A stretch of DNA of 64,000 nucleotides, from contig WWBZ02000062.1 in NCBI GenBank assembly GCA_011503125.2, positions 868,001 through 932,000 on the forward strand. The letters run 5' to 3'. How positions within the stretch are numbered: the first letter of the stretch is position 1; the number at the start of each line of letters is the position of its first letter. The notes under the pieces were generated by a model that worked only from the letters and a program-made list of their open reading frames with translations, was not told the origin of the DNA and made no database searches. The DNA comes from Botryosphaeria dothidea (Eukaryota; Ascomycota; Dothideomycetes; Botryosphaeriales; Botryosphaeriaceae). Made by a program: the position numbers and the translations under genes. This document shows positions 22,297 to 33,247 of the stretch, one piece after another.

Positions 22297-24108
22297 TCAC
22301 CAAGCGGTGTGGCCGCCATCGATGATGAGGTTCGAGCCAGTCTACAAGGTCAACACCGGACTGACGCAGGCGGAACCATCGGGAAACGGTCTTGGGCAAA
22401 AGGAACTGTATGATACGCACCATGAAGCTGCTCGCCTTGCTGAGCAGAAACAACCCTGCGCCTTTGAACTCCTCAGGCGTCGCCAGCCGGCCCATCATGT
22501 TCTCGCGCTCCCACTTCTCGCGGAGCCCGGGCACCTCTTCGAAGTTGCGCTTGACCATGGGCTAGTCATAGACAGTCAACATCCATCGCTCTCCAAGTTG
22601 ACTTCTGCAATGAATCCTACCGTGAGGATATGTCCCGGACTGAGACTGTTCACCCTGATCCCTCCCAACCCGCTCCTATGCTCCCTCCCTGCACCACTCC
22701 ACTCCATAGCCAAGTTCCGTGTCAGCTGCAGCAGGGCAGCTTTGCTCGAGTTGTACACGGGACAAATAAGTCCCTTGTTCGCAACACTGCCGCTCATGCT
22801 CGCGATAATCACCATCGCGCCATCCCGCACGCCCGAGTTCCACTTGAACATGGCGCGGGCGGACGACGCGCAGGTCATGAAGACGCCGGAGTAGTTGACG
22901 TCCATCATCTCGCGCACCTCGTCGAGGGTGTAGTCGACAGCGGCCTTGAGGTGCTGGATGCCGGCGGCGGCGACCACGCCGTCCAGCCGCTGGTGCGCGT
23001 CGGCGACGGCGCCAATGACGTTATCGAGGGACCGGGCATCGCGCACGTCGACGCGCGCGTAGTGCAGCGAGCCGCCGAACTCTTGCGGGATGCGCGTGCA
23101 GGCTTCGTAGAAGTCCGGGGAGGGCTGCTCGAGGCGGTCGAGGCAGTAGACTGTGTTGTGGCGCGACGCCGAGTGTCAGCTGTGGTTGCTTTTTCTTGCG
23201 CGGAGATTTGAGTGTCTTAGAAAAGGCCGGGAGGAATGTGTGGCGGTGCATTTCGGGGAGTTTTCTTTGTGTTGCAGAGTGATGCCATGGTGATGTGTTT
23301 GGGGTGTGCTCGCCGGGTAGCCTTTCCGTGATGGTTGCAGGAGGTACTCGTAAGGCTCTGTGGTGATACGAGGCACTGCTCTCTCAACAAATCTCCAGGC
23401 TCTGCGGCTCATTGCAGCATCTTCTATCTCATGACTACGGATCTTGAGCATCATGGCCATATGGTGGCTCACGCATTCGAAGCATCCGGCTGCATCCGCA
23501 ACAAAGTGCCTTGTACTCGTTTTCGCCTGGACAAACTCCAACAACTTTTCCCTTGACTGCGACACAAAATCAAGGAGTCTCGTTGGGTTGCGGACGAAAT
23601 TCTGGCAAAAGCTTCCAATACGGTACGAGTACCTGCATGCGACAGCGATGGGCGGTGTTGAAGTGCTAGGATTGAGCAGGGACGGTTGCGGGCAAATTGA
23701 CCTATTAGAAGAAATGAAATGGACTACTCAACCTTTTCCGCCAGCTTCGGCCAACGCTTCAGCCATGCAGAGACCAAGGCCTCTGCCCCCACCTGTTACG
23801 ATGTAGACGCCGTCTTCTATGTCGAACTCTTTGAGCTTTTTGTGGCCGACGGCATCGGCGAGACGGTATGAGTTGTGTCTCCGCTGGGAATGAGGCTCTG
23901 CGACGAGCCTTGGTGAGAGTGCATGCCTAAATATCGGAGTAGTTGGCCGTGATCGCGAATATGTTGGGTTGGCGATGGATAGCGGAGAAGAACCGGCAGT
24001 GGAAGTGCTCAAAGCTCTTGGGAAGGCGGGGCTTGAAACGGCTGGTCCAGTACGGCACAGCCTAGCTTGAGCCTGCAATATCTGGCGAGAGGAGCGTTGG
24101 AGAGACAT
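22297..24108 (-). CDS. Short-chain dehydrogenase with a presequence-like N-terminus and a 580-nt intron
   Basis: Classical SDR, 363 residues. Exons on the minus strand: 24108-23733, 23150-22621, 22561-22421 and 22341-22297. Residues 1-95 are Arg-, Ser- and Ala-rich with almost no acid before residue 78, which looks like a mitochondrial presequence but was not tested. The cofactor motif TGGGRGLG is near residue 104; the catalytic Ser is in IIASMSGSVANKG and YNSSK holds Tyr and Lys. The usual NNAG is AAAG here. The tiny last exon supplies TGSNLIIDGGHTAW, the standard end of polyol- and sugar-type fungal SDRs, so a sugar alcohol or keto-sugar substrate is a fair guess. The first intron, 23732-23151, is about ten times the usual size in this window. 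Confidence 0.87.
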
Positions 24109-25234
24109 GGCAGATGGGGTTGACGACAAAGATGAGGGGATGAAAGACTAGTGGGAGGGGAGGGAAGTGTGGGTTGTGGCAGGTGCAAAATAACAAAGCG
24201 ACAGGTCCACGATGTTCTGGAAGCAGGCGGGAGGGGAATTGGCGCCCGACGGCAGCTTTTTATTTGATGGCAGGGACTCGTATGAGCGCCGAGAGTGATA
24301 CATGGTTGTGCATATTGACGATAGGGGACGCGTGATGCAATCCAGACGTGGCCAAGGGGAGGGGGCTGTGGCCCGCGGCGGCCCAACAGCGAAGTCCCTG
24401 GGCTTCAGACTGGCTGAGGCAGGATTGAGTACGGGCAGCTGATGGCCACGATGGTTCACCTGTGTTGGCTCTCGTACCGAGAACAGGGTCCAGTGGCAAC
24501 GGAGGTGTGCGGAAGGTTATGCGGGGCCAGTGACATGGGAATGTGCACTTGCACAACGGCATCATATGTGAAGGATTCGGGTTTGCCATGCCTCTGCCTG
24601 TCACAAAGGGCACACGGAGCACTTACGCATGCAGCGGTGCCGTTTTGCTTTTGGACGCCCACCCGCCGCCCTGCGCAGCTCCCCCAGGTCTCCCAGCTGA
24701 TCGGCTCATCGGCCGCTCCCCCAGCAAATCATCGTCCAGCACTCTGCAAGATGGTACTGAGCCCATCGCGTAGCCAACCGCCGCCCCGGATTCCATCTCT
24801 TGCGACGCGCACGCAGAGTGACGTCTGAACCAGCTTCCATCTACACCAAACTGCCTCTTTCTGCATCGCTTCTACTTTCAAGCGCATGCAACTTCTCACC
24901 TCCGACGGAATAGCGACTCCGCTGGTTCGAGCCTTAGCGCGCTGCATCTCAAATTCTTCTGTGCATGTTCGATTTCAGGCACCGCGGCGATCATTTCATG
25001 GCGTTCAGACACCGTCAGGATGACCTGGGATACGCATCATGGCGCCACTGAATCTTGCTTCCCGCGGCCGATGAGAGTGGTGGGTTCCTGCATCGTGCTA
25101 ACCAAGATGGATCTTCGTTTTGACAGGTCAAGGAAAGCTACATGTACATACATTTGCGTCGCACATAACCCCCGCCGCGCGTCCGCGCGCTGAGCTGTAC
25201 AACGTCTCGCAACGAAAAGCAATGATCGGATGAG
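24109..25234. other. Intergenic, no gene seen
   Basis: A 1.13-kb gap containing the SDR promoter (left) and the 3' UTR of the SDH assembly factor (right). No gene or clear regulatory motif was recognised. Confidence 0.45.
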
Positions 25235-26249
25235 TTACTGGTCGAACGTCTTCAGCTCGGGCATCCTGCCCAAGCCACCGCCACCGGTGCCAGTAACGCT
25301 CTGGTTCAGTGACTGGCCGCCCACCTTAGCCTCGCCCGGGTGCACACCGCCTGCACTGCGCTCCTTGACATGTTGCCTTAGCATTTTCAAAATTTGCGAG
25401 TCCTTCCAGCGTTGTGGTACAGGCCTGTAGGCCGGCTTGAAAGTTCCGACCGTCTGGGCCCATTCGCCAGACTTGGGCTGACCGTTGCGCCATGTTTCCT
25501 CAGAAGCAGGCTTCGACGGAGCGCTGCCCTGGGCTGACGGCGTGGCCAAGCCAGATCCTGCACCCTCGGCAGTCTCGTGCGAGGTGGGAGCGGGCTCCTG
25601 TGTGGCCCAGTAATAAATATCCCAGTCGTTCTCGTCAAGGAACTGATCGTAGTCCTTCAGCTGCTCAATGGACATGGAGCCAAGGTTGGCATCGGCGAAG
25701 GTGGACAGCAACAGATCACTTTCGAGGATTCCGCGCTTCCGACTCTGATCTATGACACGCGAGTTGTTAGCGTGAGGAGCAGAGGGTCGAAGGCGCATGC
25801 AGGGACGGACAGATTAACCTTGCCCGCATGGTGTTGGCATCCTCGCCAACCCTCCGGATAGGCTCGATCTTGAACTGGCCGCCCTCGATTTCACCAACAC
25901 CGAGCTCAGCGTTGACGCCGTCCTCGGGAGCACCCTTCTGGGTGCCGCCGGTCATGCGTTCGGTGTTCTCAGGCTTCGCGTCCTTGGGGACGAAGTCGGG
26001 GTCGACAGAGGAGAGCATCTCGGGCGGGGCAGCACTCTTGCCAATACTGGGCATCTGGTTGGCAATGGTGGAGTTGGTGTTGGTCATATGGGGGTTGAGC
26101 GGCTTCTCCCGCTGCTTCTTGCGCCATTCTTCGGTGGTATCGTTGCCGCGCTCATTGAGGTCCTTGAAGCGGGCGGCCGAAGTGGCGAAGGGCCGCGAGA
26201 GGGCGAGCGCAGCGCGCGAGGAGCGCAGGGCAAGACGAGCAGAAGTCAT
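25235..26249 (-). CDS. SDH5: Succinate dehydrogenase assembly factor 2, mitochondrial
   Basis: Sdh5/SDHAF2 promotes covalent FAD attachment to the SDH flavoprotein in the mitochondrial matrix. Two exons on the minus strand, 26249-25811 and 25749-25235, give 317 residues. The N-terminus is an Arg/Ala/Ser-rich presequence. The family core lies across the splice: RARLIYQSRKRG, then [24 protein letters not shown]. Only the donor GTCCGT at 25810-25805 gives RARLIYQSRKRG; the nearby GTTAAT shifts the frame. The region after residue 225 is a Pro/Ser/Gly-rich extension that makes it longer than yeast Sdh5 (162 residues), as in many filamentous fungi. It is divergent from wetA with a 1.45-kb gap. Confidence 0.95.
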
Positions 26250-27703
26250 TGTGGGTTGATGAGTGGTGTGCGACCAATGGAGCGGGAGCGGGGACAGAGG
26301 TCGCTGTGTTCGTCGCGCGTCGCAGTCGTTGACATCATGGCTCGCCTTTTCCCCCACGGGCCGACAGCCAATCCGAGCGCGCGCATTACCCGCCTGCGCC
26401 AACACCAACCCCATCATCACCACCACCGCCGCTGCAGCGTACATCACCATTCGCGTCAGCCATCGCCATCTCTTGACCCTGTTCGCCGCGTCCGTCTGCC
26501 CCGCCCACTTCTCCACCTCCCTTCTCTCCCAACCGTCCGTGCTGGCTGCGCTTACGCTCATCGACTGGCAAGGTGCCGCTCGGATGGCCTGAGGACGCTG
26601 AGCATTGCCTCAAATTTGCCCAATGCTAACCGTGGATCTTGCTCGTGCTGCTCTGATCCATCATCCCTTCACTCGCCCTGTGTTTCAGGTCATGAACTGA
26701 GCCGATTTCCGCTGCGCTTGGCATAGACCAGAAGCTAGACGGCTGTTCAAGGACGACAACCCACTCCAGCACGCTCATCCGTCCTGTCGGGTCTTCCAGC
26801 TCTCTTTTATTCCTTTCATCGAGTCTCGCCCGTGCCTTATCGCCGCCTCAGCTTCGAAGCCATTGGTCGATCTGGCTTAGCTCGCATTCCCTTCTCCGCT
26901 GCCACGCCGTTTGCGGCATTCCTCGCCTCCCCGGTGGCCTGAAGAAAAAAAAGAGGCCGGAGCTAGTCACCGGCATGATGGCGGGAGGATCACTAGCCGC
27001 CGACCGATGCTCAACCTTCGACTGTGGCTGAACTTTGAATCGTCCGCTGACATTGCGCCATCACTGCCGCTACCACTCTTTCCTCCATCCCAGCTGCGGA
27101 CGAGACCTGGTCTCTCGGCGACCCCTTTGGAAGCCAGCATCCGTAGCCCATATTCCCGCCGGGGCGCTTTTCGAATTTGACGTACCGCTTGACGCCTTGG
27201 CACAGCATGTGGCTGGTTTCTGCTAGGCGTTGCGTACCGGAGCGACGTGGCTGCATGCGGAATGCCCGACCCCCCGCTCCCCTAACCATGCCGGACAATG
27301 TGCGGCAAGAATGACCCGCCTTTCAGCCTCTTCCACTTTTGCAGCATTGTTTGCTGAGTTTGTCCAGTTGGCGAGGTTTGTGCCCGTGTCAAACCCCATC
27401 TCCCCCAGTCACGGGAGTTCTTGATCGAGCATTCCTGAGGGCTGCGCCTATGTCTGCTCCATCAACGCTCAGGAATGTCTGCCAGAATTCGGGGGCTGGC
27501 TCCGTCGCAAGCTGCTCTATATATCTTCTTTTGCGTTTGATTCTGTTTGTTTTCCAGTGCTCGTGATTCTTTGCATGTTTGCACTGCTCCAAGATACCCA
27601 CGTTCTCCTGCAAGGTACCCTGCAAGGTACAGCCCTTCCCTCGTTGCTCCTCGTTGCGCCCCTACACAGGCCTCGCCAGACCGGTTGATCCTGTCCCGCC
27701 TCC
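26250..27703. promoter_or_regulatory. Long upstream region of wetA with a CATTCY cluster
   Basis: A 1.45-kb gap between SDH5 and wetA. Six CATTCY words, the AbaA (TEA/ATTS) response element known in Aspergillus, lie between 26885 and 27477: plus strand at 26885-26890, 26917-26922 and 27430-27435; minus strand at 27259-27264, 27308-27313 and 27472-27477. About one would be expected by chance in this length on both strands. Two words fit the BrlA consensus MRAGGGR on the minus strand, at 27122-27128 and 27637-27643. A TATATAT-like box is near 27517-27524. TGCAAGGTAC occurs twice, at 27610 and 27621. Confidence 0.55.
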
Positions 27704-29617
27704 ATGGCTCCCTCTCCGCCAGTCCGACAAGTCTCCAGCCAAGTCCCTCTGCATCACGTGCAAGGCCGATCCTGCCGTCCGCCTGGCGACATCGCCCGCC
27801 TGCGACAGCAGTTCGACGATCTCCCAATCCGGCCGGCGGACAAAGATTCCAACTGGTCTGTCCCATACGATCAGCTCTTTGACCAGTATGTCGATGCCAA
27901 CCTGCTGGATCTTAGCAGCGACAATACGGGCGAGGGCACCAGCTCCGATGACCTGGCCAACTTCTTTGACATCTCGTCATCCTCGAATGGGAGCGCGCCG
28001 GCCAAAACCTCGCCTATGCCCAATTGGGACCCATCAAGGCACACCGAACCAGAGGATGCATGGCAGCAGGCTTGGGGCTATATTGGCTCAAACGTAGCCC
28101 CGGCCGCGCCCGAAGGTAATCAGACTTCGACCTTACCAGACTCCGCTGGCAAGGCTGTGGCATCCGCGCCGGAACTTTTCAGCTTGGCCGCTCCGCCTTC
28201 TTGCTCTCCTCAAGTACCTTCCGAGCCCTTCGTCTTCTCTGCTCCTCCCTCCCCACGTCCAATTGTCTCTTCCTCCGAGCCGAGGAAATTTAACAGCCTT
28301 CCAATCCGTGGCAGCAAGAGGCAGACTCCTTCCGTTATCAGGAGATCTGTTTCCAAGGGCAGCTTTTCACCCAAGATGATGCGCTCGACTCCATACCGGA
28401 CTGGATACCAAGAGATCTGGGCTAAGCGCGTTGGTGCTCCGCCGCTGTCCCCTCCACCCTCCACCAAGGTCTCTCAAGAAGAGAACAGCTATGGATACAA
28501 CTTCTCCCCCAACGTGTCTTACACTACGTCTGGTGAAGTCGCAGACATGGATCGCCAACTATCATTCTCGAATTTCTCATCCAATCGCCCACACGTCCAC
28601 CAGATGACACCAGTCGCTTCTCCAACCACCCAAGACTCAAACAGTGCGAGGTCGTCCTTCCACGCTCCACACGACCCCTCCAACAACCCATACTTGACGC
28701 ACGAGCTCAACGAAGCACTGCAAACCCCACCGCAATCATCGCGACTTCCTTCATCGTCATGGAGCCAGAACGCGGCCGCAGCCTTCGATTTCGGCAGCTT
28801 TTCAGCCTCGTCTGACTACTCTCAAGATCGGGCAGAGCCTCAGCCTTGGTGGGCCAATACCAGCGTTTCTCAGCCTTCCCAGCACAACACGTACCACAAC
28901 GGCCGGTCTGACTTCCTGGCTGCCAGCACAGCCCCGTCTGACCTTTCTACGAACGGGTTGATGATCCAATGCGAGTCATCATCAATGAACAGCATGCTTG
29001 ACGCACATGCGCCCGACACTTCCTTCTCGACATCCTCACCGGTCGTGTACCCCTCACAGATGTACACGTCCGCACCCATGTCGTCCAATTCGGCATTCGC
29101 TCATCACACACACCAGCCTCCTCATCCTCACCCGGTGGCTCAGCAGCAGCAACAGCACATGCATCAGCAACCCACCTCGCCCACTCACAGCCCCACCTCC
29201 TCACCTCCCCACCTCACATCTTCCATGCCTCAGCATGCCTTCATCGCCCGCTCAAGGAGGGACTCGTCGCAGCCCTGCCCCCCTCCATCCTCACGTCCGC
29301 GCTCTCACCACCGCCGCAAGTCGAGTTCTCACTCCTCAACCGGCCCTTCGACAACTCCTCGGCCTGCTTCAGTTGGTTTCGTCAACTACACCCCCGACGA
29401 CAGCCGCAAGATCCTGACGGGCGTCGCTCCGTCCGGATCCAGTAAGACCAAGGCTCGCCGCGAGAAGGAGGCCGCCGAAAAACGCAGGAGGCTCAGCCAG
29501 GCTGCGGCTAGGGCTATCATCGAGGCAGGGGGCGATCTGGCGGCACTCGAGAGGGAAGGATTGCTGTGTCTGCCTGAGGCGAAGGAGATGCTGGCTGCGA
29601 GGGGGCATGTTGCATGA
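27704..29617 (+). CDS. wetA: Conidial maturation regulator WetA
   Basis: WetA is the last regulator of the BrlA-AbaA-WetA chain that controls asexual spores; it governs spore wall completion, trehalose and dormancy, and acts in the nucleus. As modelled it is 637 residues in one exon. The diagnostic C-terminal block is intact: VGFVNYTPDDSRKILTGVAP, then GSSKTKARREKEAAEKRR and a final helix-rich stretch ending in EGLLCLPEAKE. The N-terminus has the short conserved piece YDQLFDQYVD near residue 55. The middle is Ser/Pro/Gln-rich with His-rich runs near 470-490, as expected for a disordered regulator. The exact start is uncertain: residues 1-45 do not look conserved, and an upstream exon could replace them. 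Upstream AbaA-type sites agree with the known cascade. Confidence 0.93.
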   Translation: MAPSPPVRQVSSQVPLHHVQGRSCRPPGDIARLRQQFDDLPIRPADKDSNWSVPYDQLFDQYVDANLLDLSSDNTGEGTSSDDLANFFDISSSSNGSAPAKTSPMPNWDPSRHTEPEDAWQQAWGYIGSNVAPAAPEGNQTSTLPDSAGKAVASAPELFSLAAPPSCSPQVPSEPFVFSAPPSPRPIVSSSEPRKFNSLPIRGSKRQTPSVIRRSVSKGSFSPKMMRSTPYRTGYQEIWAKRVGAPPLSPPPSTKVSQEENSYGYNFSPNVSYTTSGEVADMDRQLSFSNFSSNRPHVHQMTPVASPTTQDSNSARSSFHAPHDPSNNPYLTHELNEALQTPPQSSRLPSSSWSQNAAAAFDFGSFSASSDYSQDRAEPQPWWANTSVSQPSQHNTYHNGRSDFLAASTAPSDLSTNGLMIQCESSSMNSMLDAHAPDTSFSTSSPVVYPSQMYTSAPMSSNSAFAHHTHQPPHPHPVAQQQQQHMHQQPTSPTHSPTSSPPHLTSSMPQHAFIARSRRDSSQPCPPPSSRPRSHHRRKSSSHSSTGPSTTPRPASVGFVNYTPDDSRKILTGVAPSGSSKTKARREKEAAEKRRRLSQAAARAIIEAGGDLAALEREGLLCLPEAKEMLAARGHVA

Positions 29618-30906
29618 GATGCGTGTGCGCCCCGTTTGCATTGACGGAACTCCCCTACCTATTGCCTTGGCGCCTGGACGCTAGCGTGAGGTTACGGGTT
29701 GAGATCGTTTTTTGTGTGCACGGGGCGTATCACACGTCTGCCTGATGGGGGTATGCCTTATGGCTTATGCGCATGGGATGAGATGCATAAAGTAGAGAGT
29801 ATTCGGAATGACAACCGATCATTGTAACATATCAAGCTGGATTTGAAATTTCTTTTTAGCTTTCGCAGGCTTCTTGTTTGGCGGGTGTGGACAGGTCGCA
29901 CCCTTCTTTAATTTCTTTTTTTTCTCACTACTTTGGCAGCGGCTCTTGTTCTTTTCTAGGTTTTATCTACTACCGGTCTGAGGACGAGGTATACAAAAGT
30001 CTAGATGTTGGGGGTGAGGAGCTCAGGGAGCATCTTTGGTCCTTTTAGGGACCTTTTCGAGGTTGAAGCGAAAACAAAGTCGGGGTGGAAGAGGAATAAT
30101 ACGTGTAGAGGAGAGAATCTGAAAACAATGGCAGTCTACTGAACACTTGCTCTGCTTTTCACGGTGAATGATCCCTCCTTACACTTCCTCAAAAAAATGC
30201 GAGTACGGGCACGATAAGCATCACAACAACAGTCTCGTGTCACTTCCCGGCCATCGCCTTCCAGAACCACAACAACGCCTCCTTGCAACCCCATGATCCA
30301 TGCGGCTATCTACGCGAGAAGAGGTGGAGTCTGGTTCAGGACAGCAATCCTTCACACACACTCGGGCAGCACCCACCCACCACTTGCGTCAGATTCCGGC
30401 ATTACGACCCGAGAAGCCAAACGGAAATAAGAACCGGCCTTTGGCCTCCTGTTGCTGAGCAATCTTCCTCTATCTCCAACGAGCTATCGCTGTTCTGTGG
30501 ATAGGATTCGTCACAGGGACGGTCGACGGCGAGCGCAGCGAACCCTGGGGCAACTCGGGCACGTTGGCAACCACAGAGAAAGAAGCCTTTGGAGCCGGAG
30601 AGAGAGCCTTGCCAGTTTTGCCAATATCGCTCGGCTTTTCCGCGCGAGCAGTCGACAACGAGCGAATCAATAAAAACGGTGTTTTTTTTCTTTTCTCGCT
30701 AGCAATGCCCGCCTTTGAGGATAGACAGTCCTTCAGTGTTTTGGCCGAGGGCACAGCGCGTGGCTTTCCCGCTTGGGTCGCCTGGCGGTGGCATTGCATG
30801 GCCGCAATAGCGCTTCTCCCGTCCGGCGGCGCCTACCGCGACGGCGCCTGTCAGGCAATCGCGATCTTGCCGCGTTCTATCGAGTAGCGCTGGGGGGCGC
30901 GATAGG

Positions 30907-30927
30907 CGGCGGCGGCGGCGGCGGCGT
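30907..30927. repeat. GGC trinucleotide repeat
   Basis: A short run of about seven GGC units in non-coding DNA. Confidence 0.85.
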
Positions 30928-31354
30928 GTGTGGCGGAGGAATTGGGGAATCTATTGCTCCGCTCACAGCGCTAACGGACGTATGTGTTGTGCCGAGGCGT
31001 GACCAAACCAAAAAAAAAAAAAACAACTCGGCGTCTCCGTTTGTCCTCTCTCCGCGGACGCCTTTTTTGTTCGCGGAGGTCTGTACCGTGGGGGGTTTCT
31101 CAGAAAGGAAAGAGCTTGTCGTTACGCAAAGGCGGTGCGGGTATGCAAGGCTGTGCGGATCTGCACGGCTGGATGGATCCTTTTCGACGGAGCTGTCCGC
31201 TCGGAGGAGGCGTCCGCTCTAGTCTGGGCTGGACCCTCCTTTTTCGTTTTGGCGGCGGTGGGCGAGGCTTGCTGCACGCGAGGCTGCTCAGCCAAAGCAA
31301 GGGAGGGGTGTCAGCCTCTGATCGCGATCGGGGCTTGTTCAGCCTTGTGAGCGG

Positions 31355-31376
31355 GAGAGAGAGAGAGAGAGAGAGA
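31355..31376. repeat. GA dinucleotide repeat
   Basis: An uninterrupted (GA)11 run in non-coding DNA. Confidence 0.9.
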
Positions 31377-33247
31377 AGGGTCCGTGGCTGGACGAGGGTC
31401 TATGGCGGGTAAGGTTGGTAAGCGGGGCGTTGGCTGTTGTGCGAATAGAGCAAGAATCCAGTGAAGCGTTGCGTTTTTTCCCAAGAAATGCGGGTTATTG
31501 CCTATAGGCACGCCATGTCAGCGCCGGGCCTTCTCCAAGGCCGAGCCCGGTCTCTTGGAGAGACGGGCTGTGTTGGATGAGGGGCTACAGCCTGACGTCG
31601 TTGATCGGAAGCGAAGAAGGAGAATGCAGGCACGCAACAGTCTCCCTTCGTGATCCTCCTCGTCATGCGGCTCATTGAAAACACCAAAAATATCCCATCC
31701 TCATCGGTAGGATCTTCGCGAAGCGAAAGGCAAGGGGTGGTTCGAAAGCCTTTACCAGCCTCAACCCCACGATCCAGCAACGAATGGTCTCCAGCCTCGC
31801 GGAAAACACTCCGCTTGATAGGCCGCCGAAGCGAGCAAAGCGTCATAAGCACTAGTTCAACCAGCATCAGTGTCGTCATGCGGCTCGCCGTTCAGCCTCG
31901 TCCCGCGGATGAGCCGTCACGGGTTCTATGAACCCCTGCAGGATCCAGGCAGTAAGGAAGCTGGAGAAGAAGACCCCTGGAATAGGGATCCTTCAGAGGG
32001 GAGACCCCTTGTCCGGCACTTTGTTCCCGCGAGTCAGTGAGGATAAGCATGAGGGAAGGATTTTTGGCTGTACTTTGGTTCCCATTCTGCCGAACGGAGA
32101 TGCTAGTGTAGTGCATGTGGGAACCGCCGCGTAATTGTCATGATCGCGGGGCGGTGCCACGCGGGGGAATAAGCGGGCGCGTGTGGTAGTTTATTCAGTA
32201 GGGAATGGGGATGTGGCGCAGGCCGCTATTAAGCAGTCTATTGGTATCCAGGTGGGCCTATACAGATAGTAGTTCTGGTGTAGGCTTTTTGATCTTGGCA
32301 GTTGAAGAAGTCGTGCGGATGAAGTTGTGGAGGCTTGGGGACGAGGACATCCGGAATGGCCCTCCAACTCCTCATTTCCGGCGCTGACGGTCATGATACT
32401 CTTCGAATCTATCTCATTATATTTTCTTGGCACACAGATACCGAGCCACTTTCCCTTATCATCATTATTTTAGCCTCTTTACTTGTCTCACCACGGAGTT
32501 CATACTTGCTCCCGCGCGGTTCATACCATCACTTCCTTCCTGATCAGTCACTCCATTACACAATAGTAACGCCTACAAACATCCTATGGATGCAGTTGAC
32601 CTCATCAGATCTCTCATGGGCGCCCCTAATGTGCTAGTGAATTCTTTTCCTTCTCGGGCCAGACAGTGGAACTCTTCCACGGCCATTTTCGTCATCTTGA
32701 AAGGTTCCAGTTTGTTGCTTCATAGCATACACCTTTCATTGCGATACAAACCTTCTTTATTGGAGTCTTTCCTGGTCACGCGTCGTGCTCGGATCGTCTT
32801 CCTTCACAAGGCCCGCTGATTGGTCATTTTTTGGCTTTCCCGCTTGGTGAATACAAGGCCACAACACAACTGATTGTGGATTTTCTCATGAGTCGGGGAA
32901 AGATGGCCTTCGGCTTCAGTGATCCCATAGTCTTGAGCCGAATGGATGCTGTCACTAATGAATGTGCCAATTGATCGTTCATCGCGGATCTCTCCTGACC
33001 CAAATCCTTCAGCAGATTTACCACCATTGAATGAAGCTGGACACACACCCCTGCCTGTTCACATTACTTGAGCCTCTTCCATGTTCAAAAATATTTCTTT
33101 CATCTACCGGTATTGCACGCTGCAGCACTGTATCGAAAAAGTACAACGCTATGTGTGTACCATCATTAACATCCCATCAAGTCATACACATTGTCATTAC
33201 CGAACTACTCGGTCCGGATCCATCATCACTGCAAGCTCGCATCTTCC

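Larger units (their letters stand above)
29618..33247. other. Gene-poor 3.6-kb stretch with simple repeats
   Basis: No gene can be supported. It contains a (GGC)-rich run at about 30907-30927, a poly-A run at 31010-31023, and a (GA)n run at 31355-31376. Two opposed frames at 31502-31879 (minus) and 31650-31931 (plus) are open but have no recognised motifs. CGTCATGCGGCTC occurs twice, near 31661 and 31874. The left part must include the wetA 3' UTR, and the far right the 3' UTR of the aspartic protease. No terminal inverted repeats or transposase fragments were noticed. Confidence 0.4.

Noticed and set aside
31741..31752. GGTTCGAAAGCC as a possible tRNA B box
   Set aside because: No A box or acceptor-stem pairing at suitable distance; no tRNA could be folded by eye anywhere in the window.
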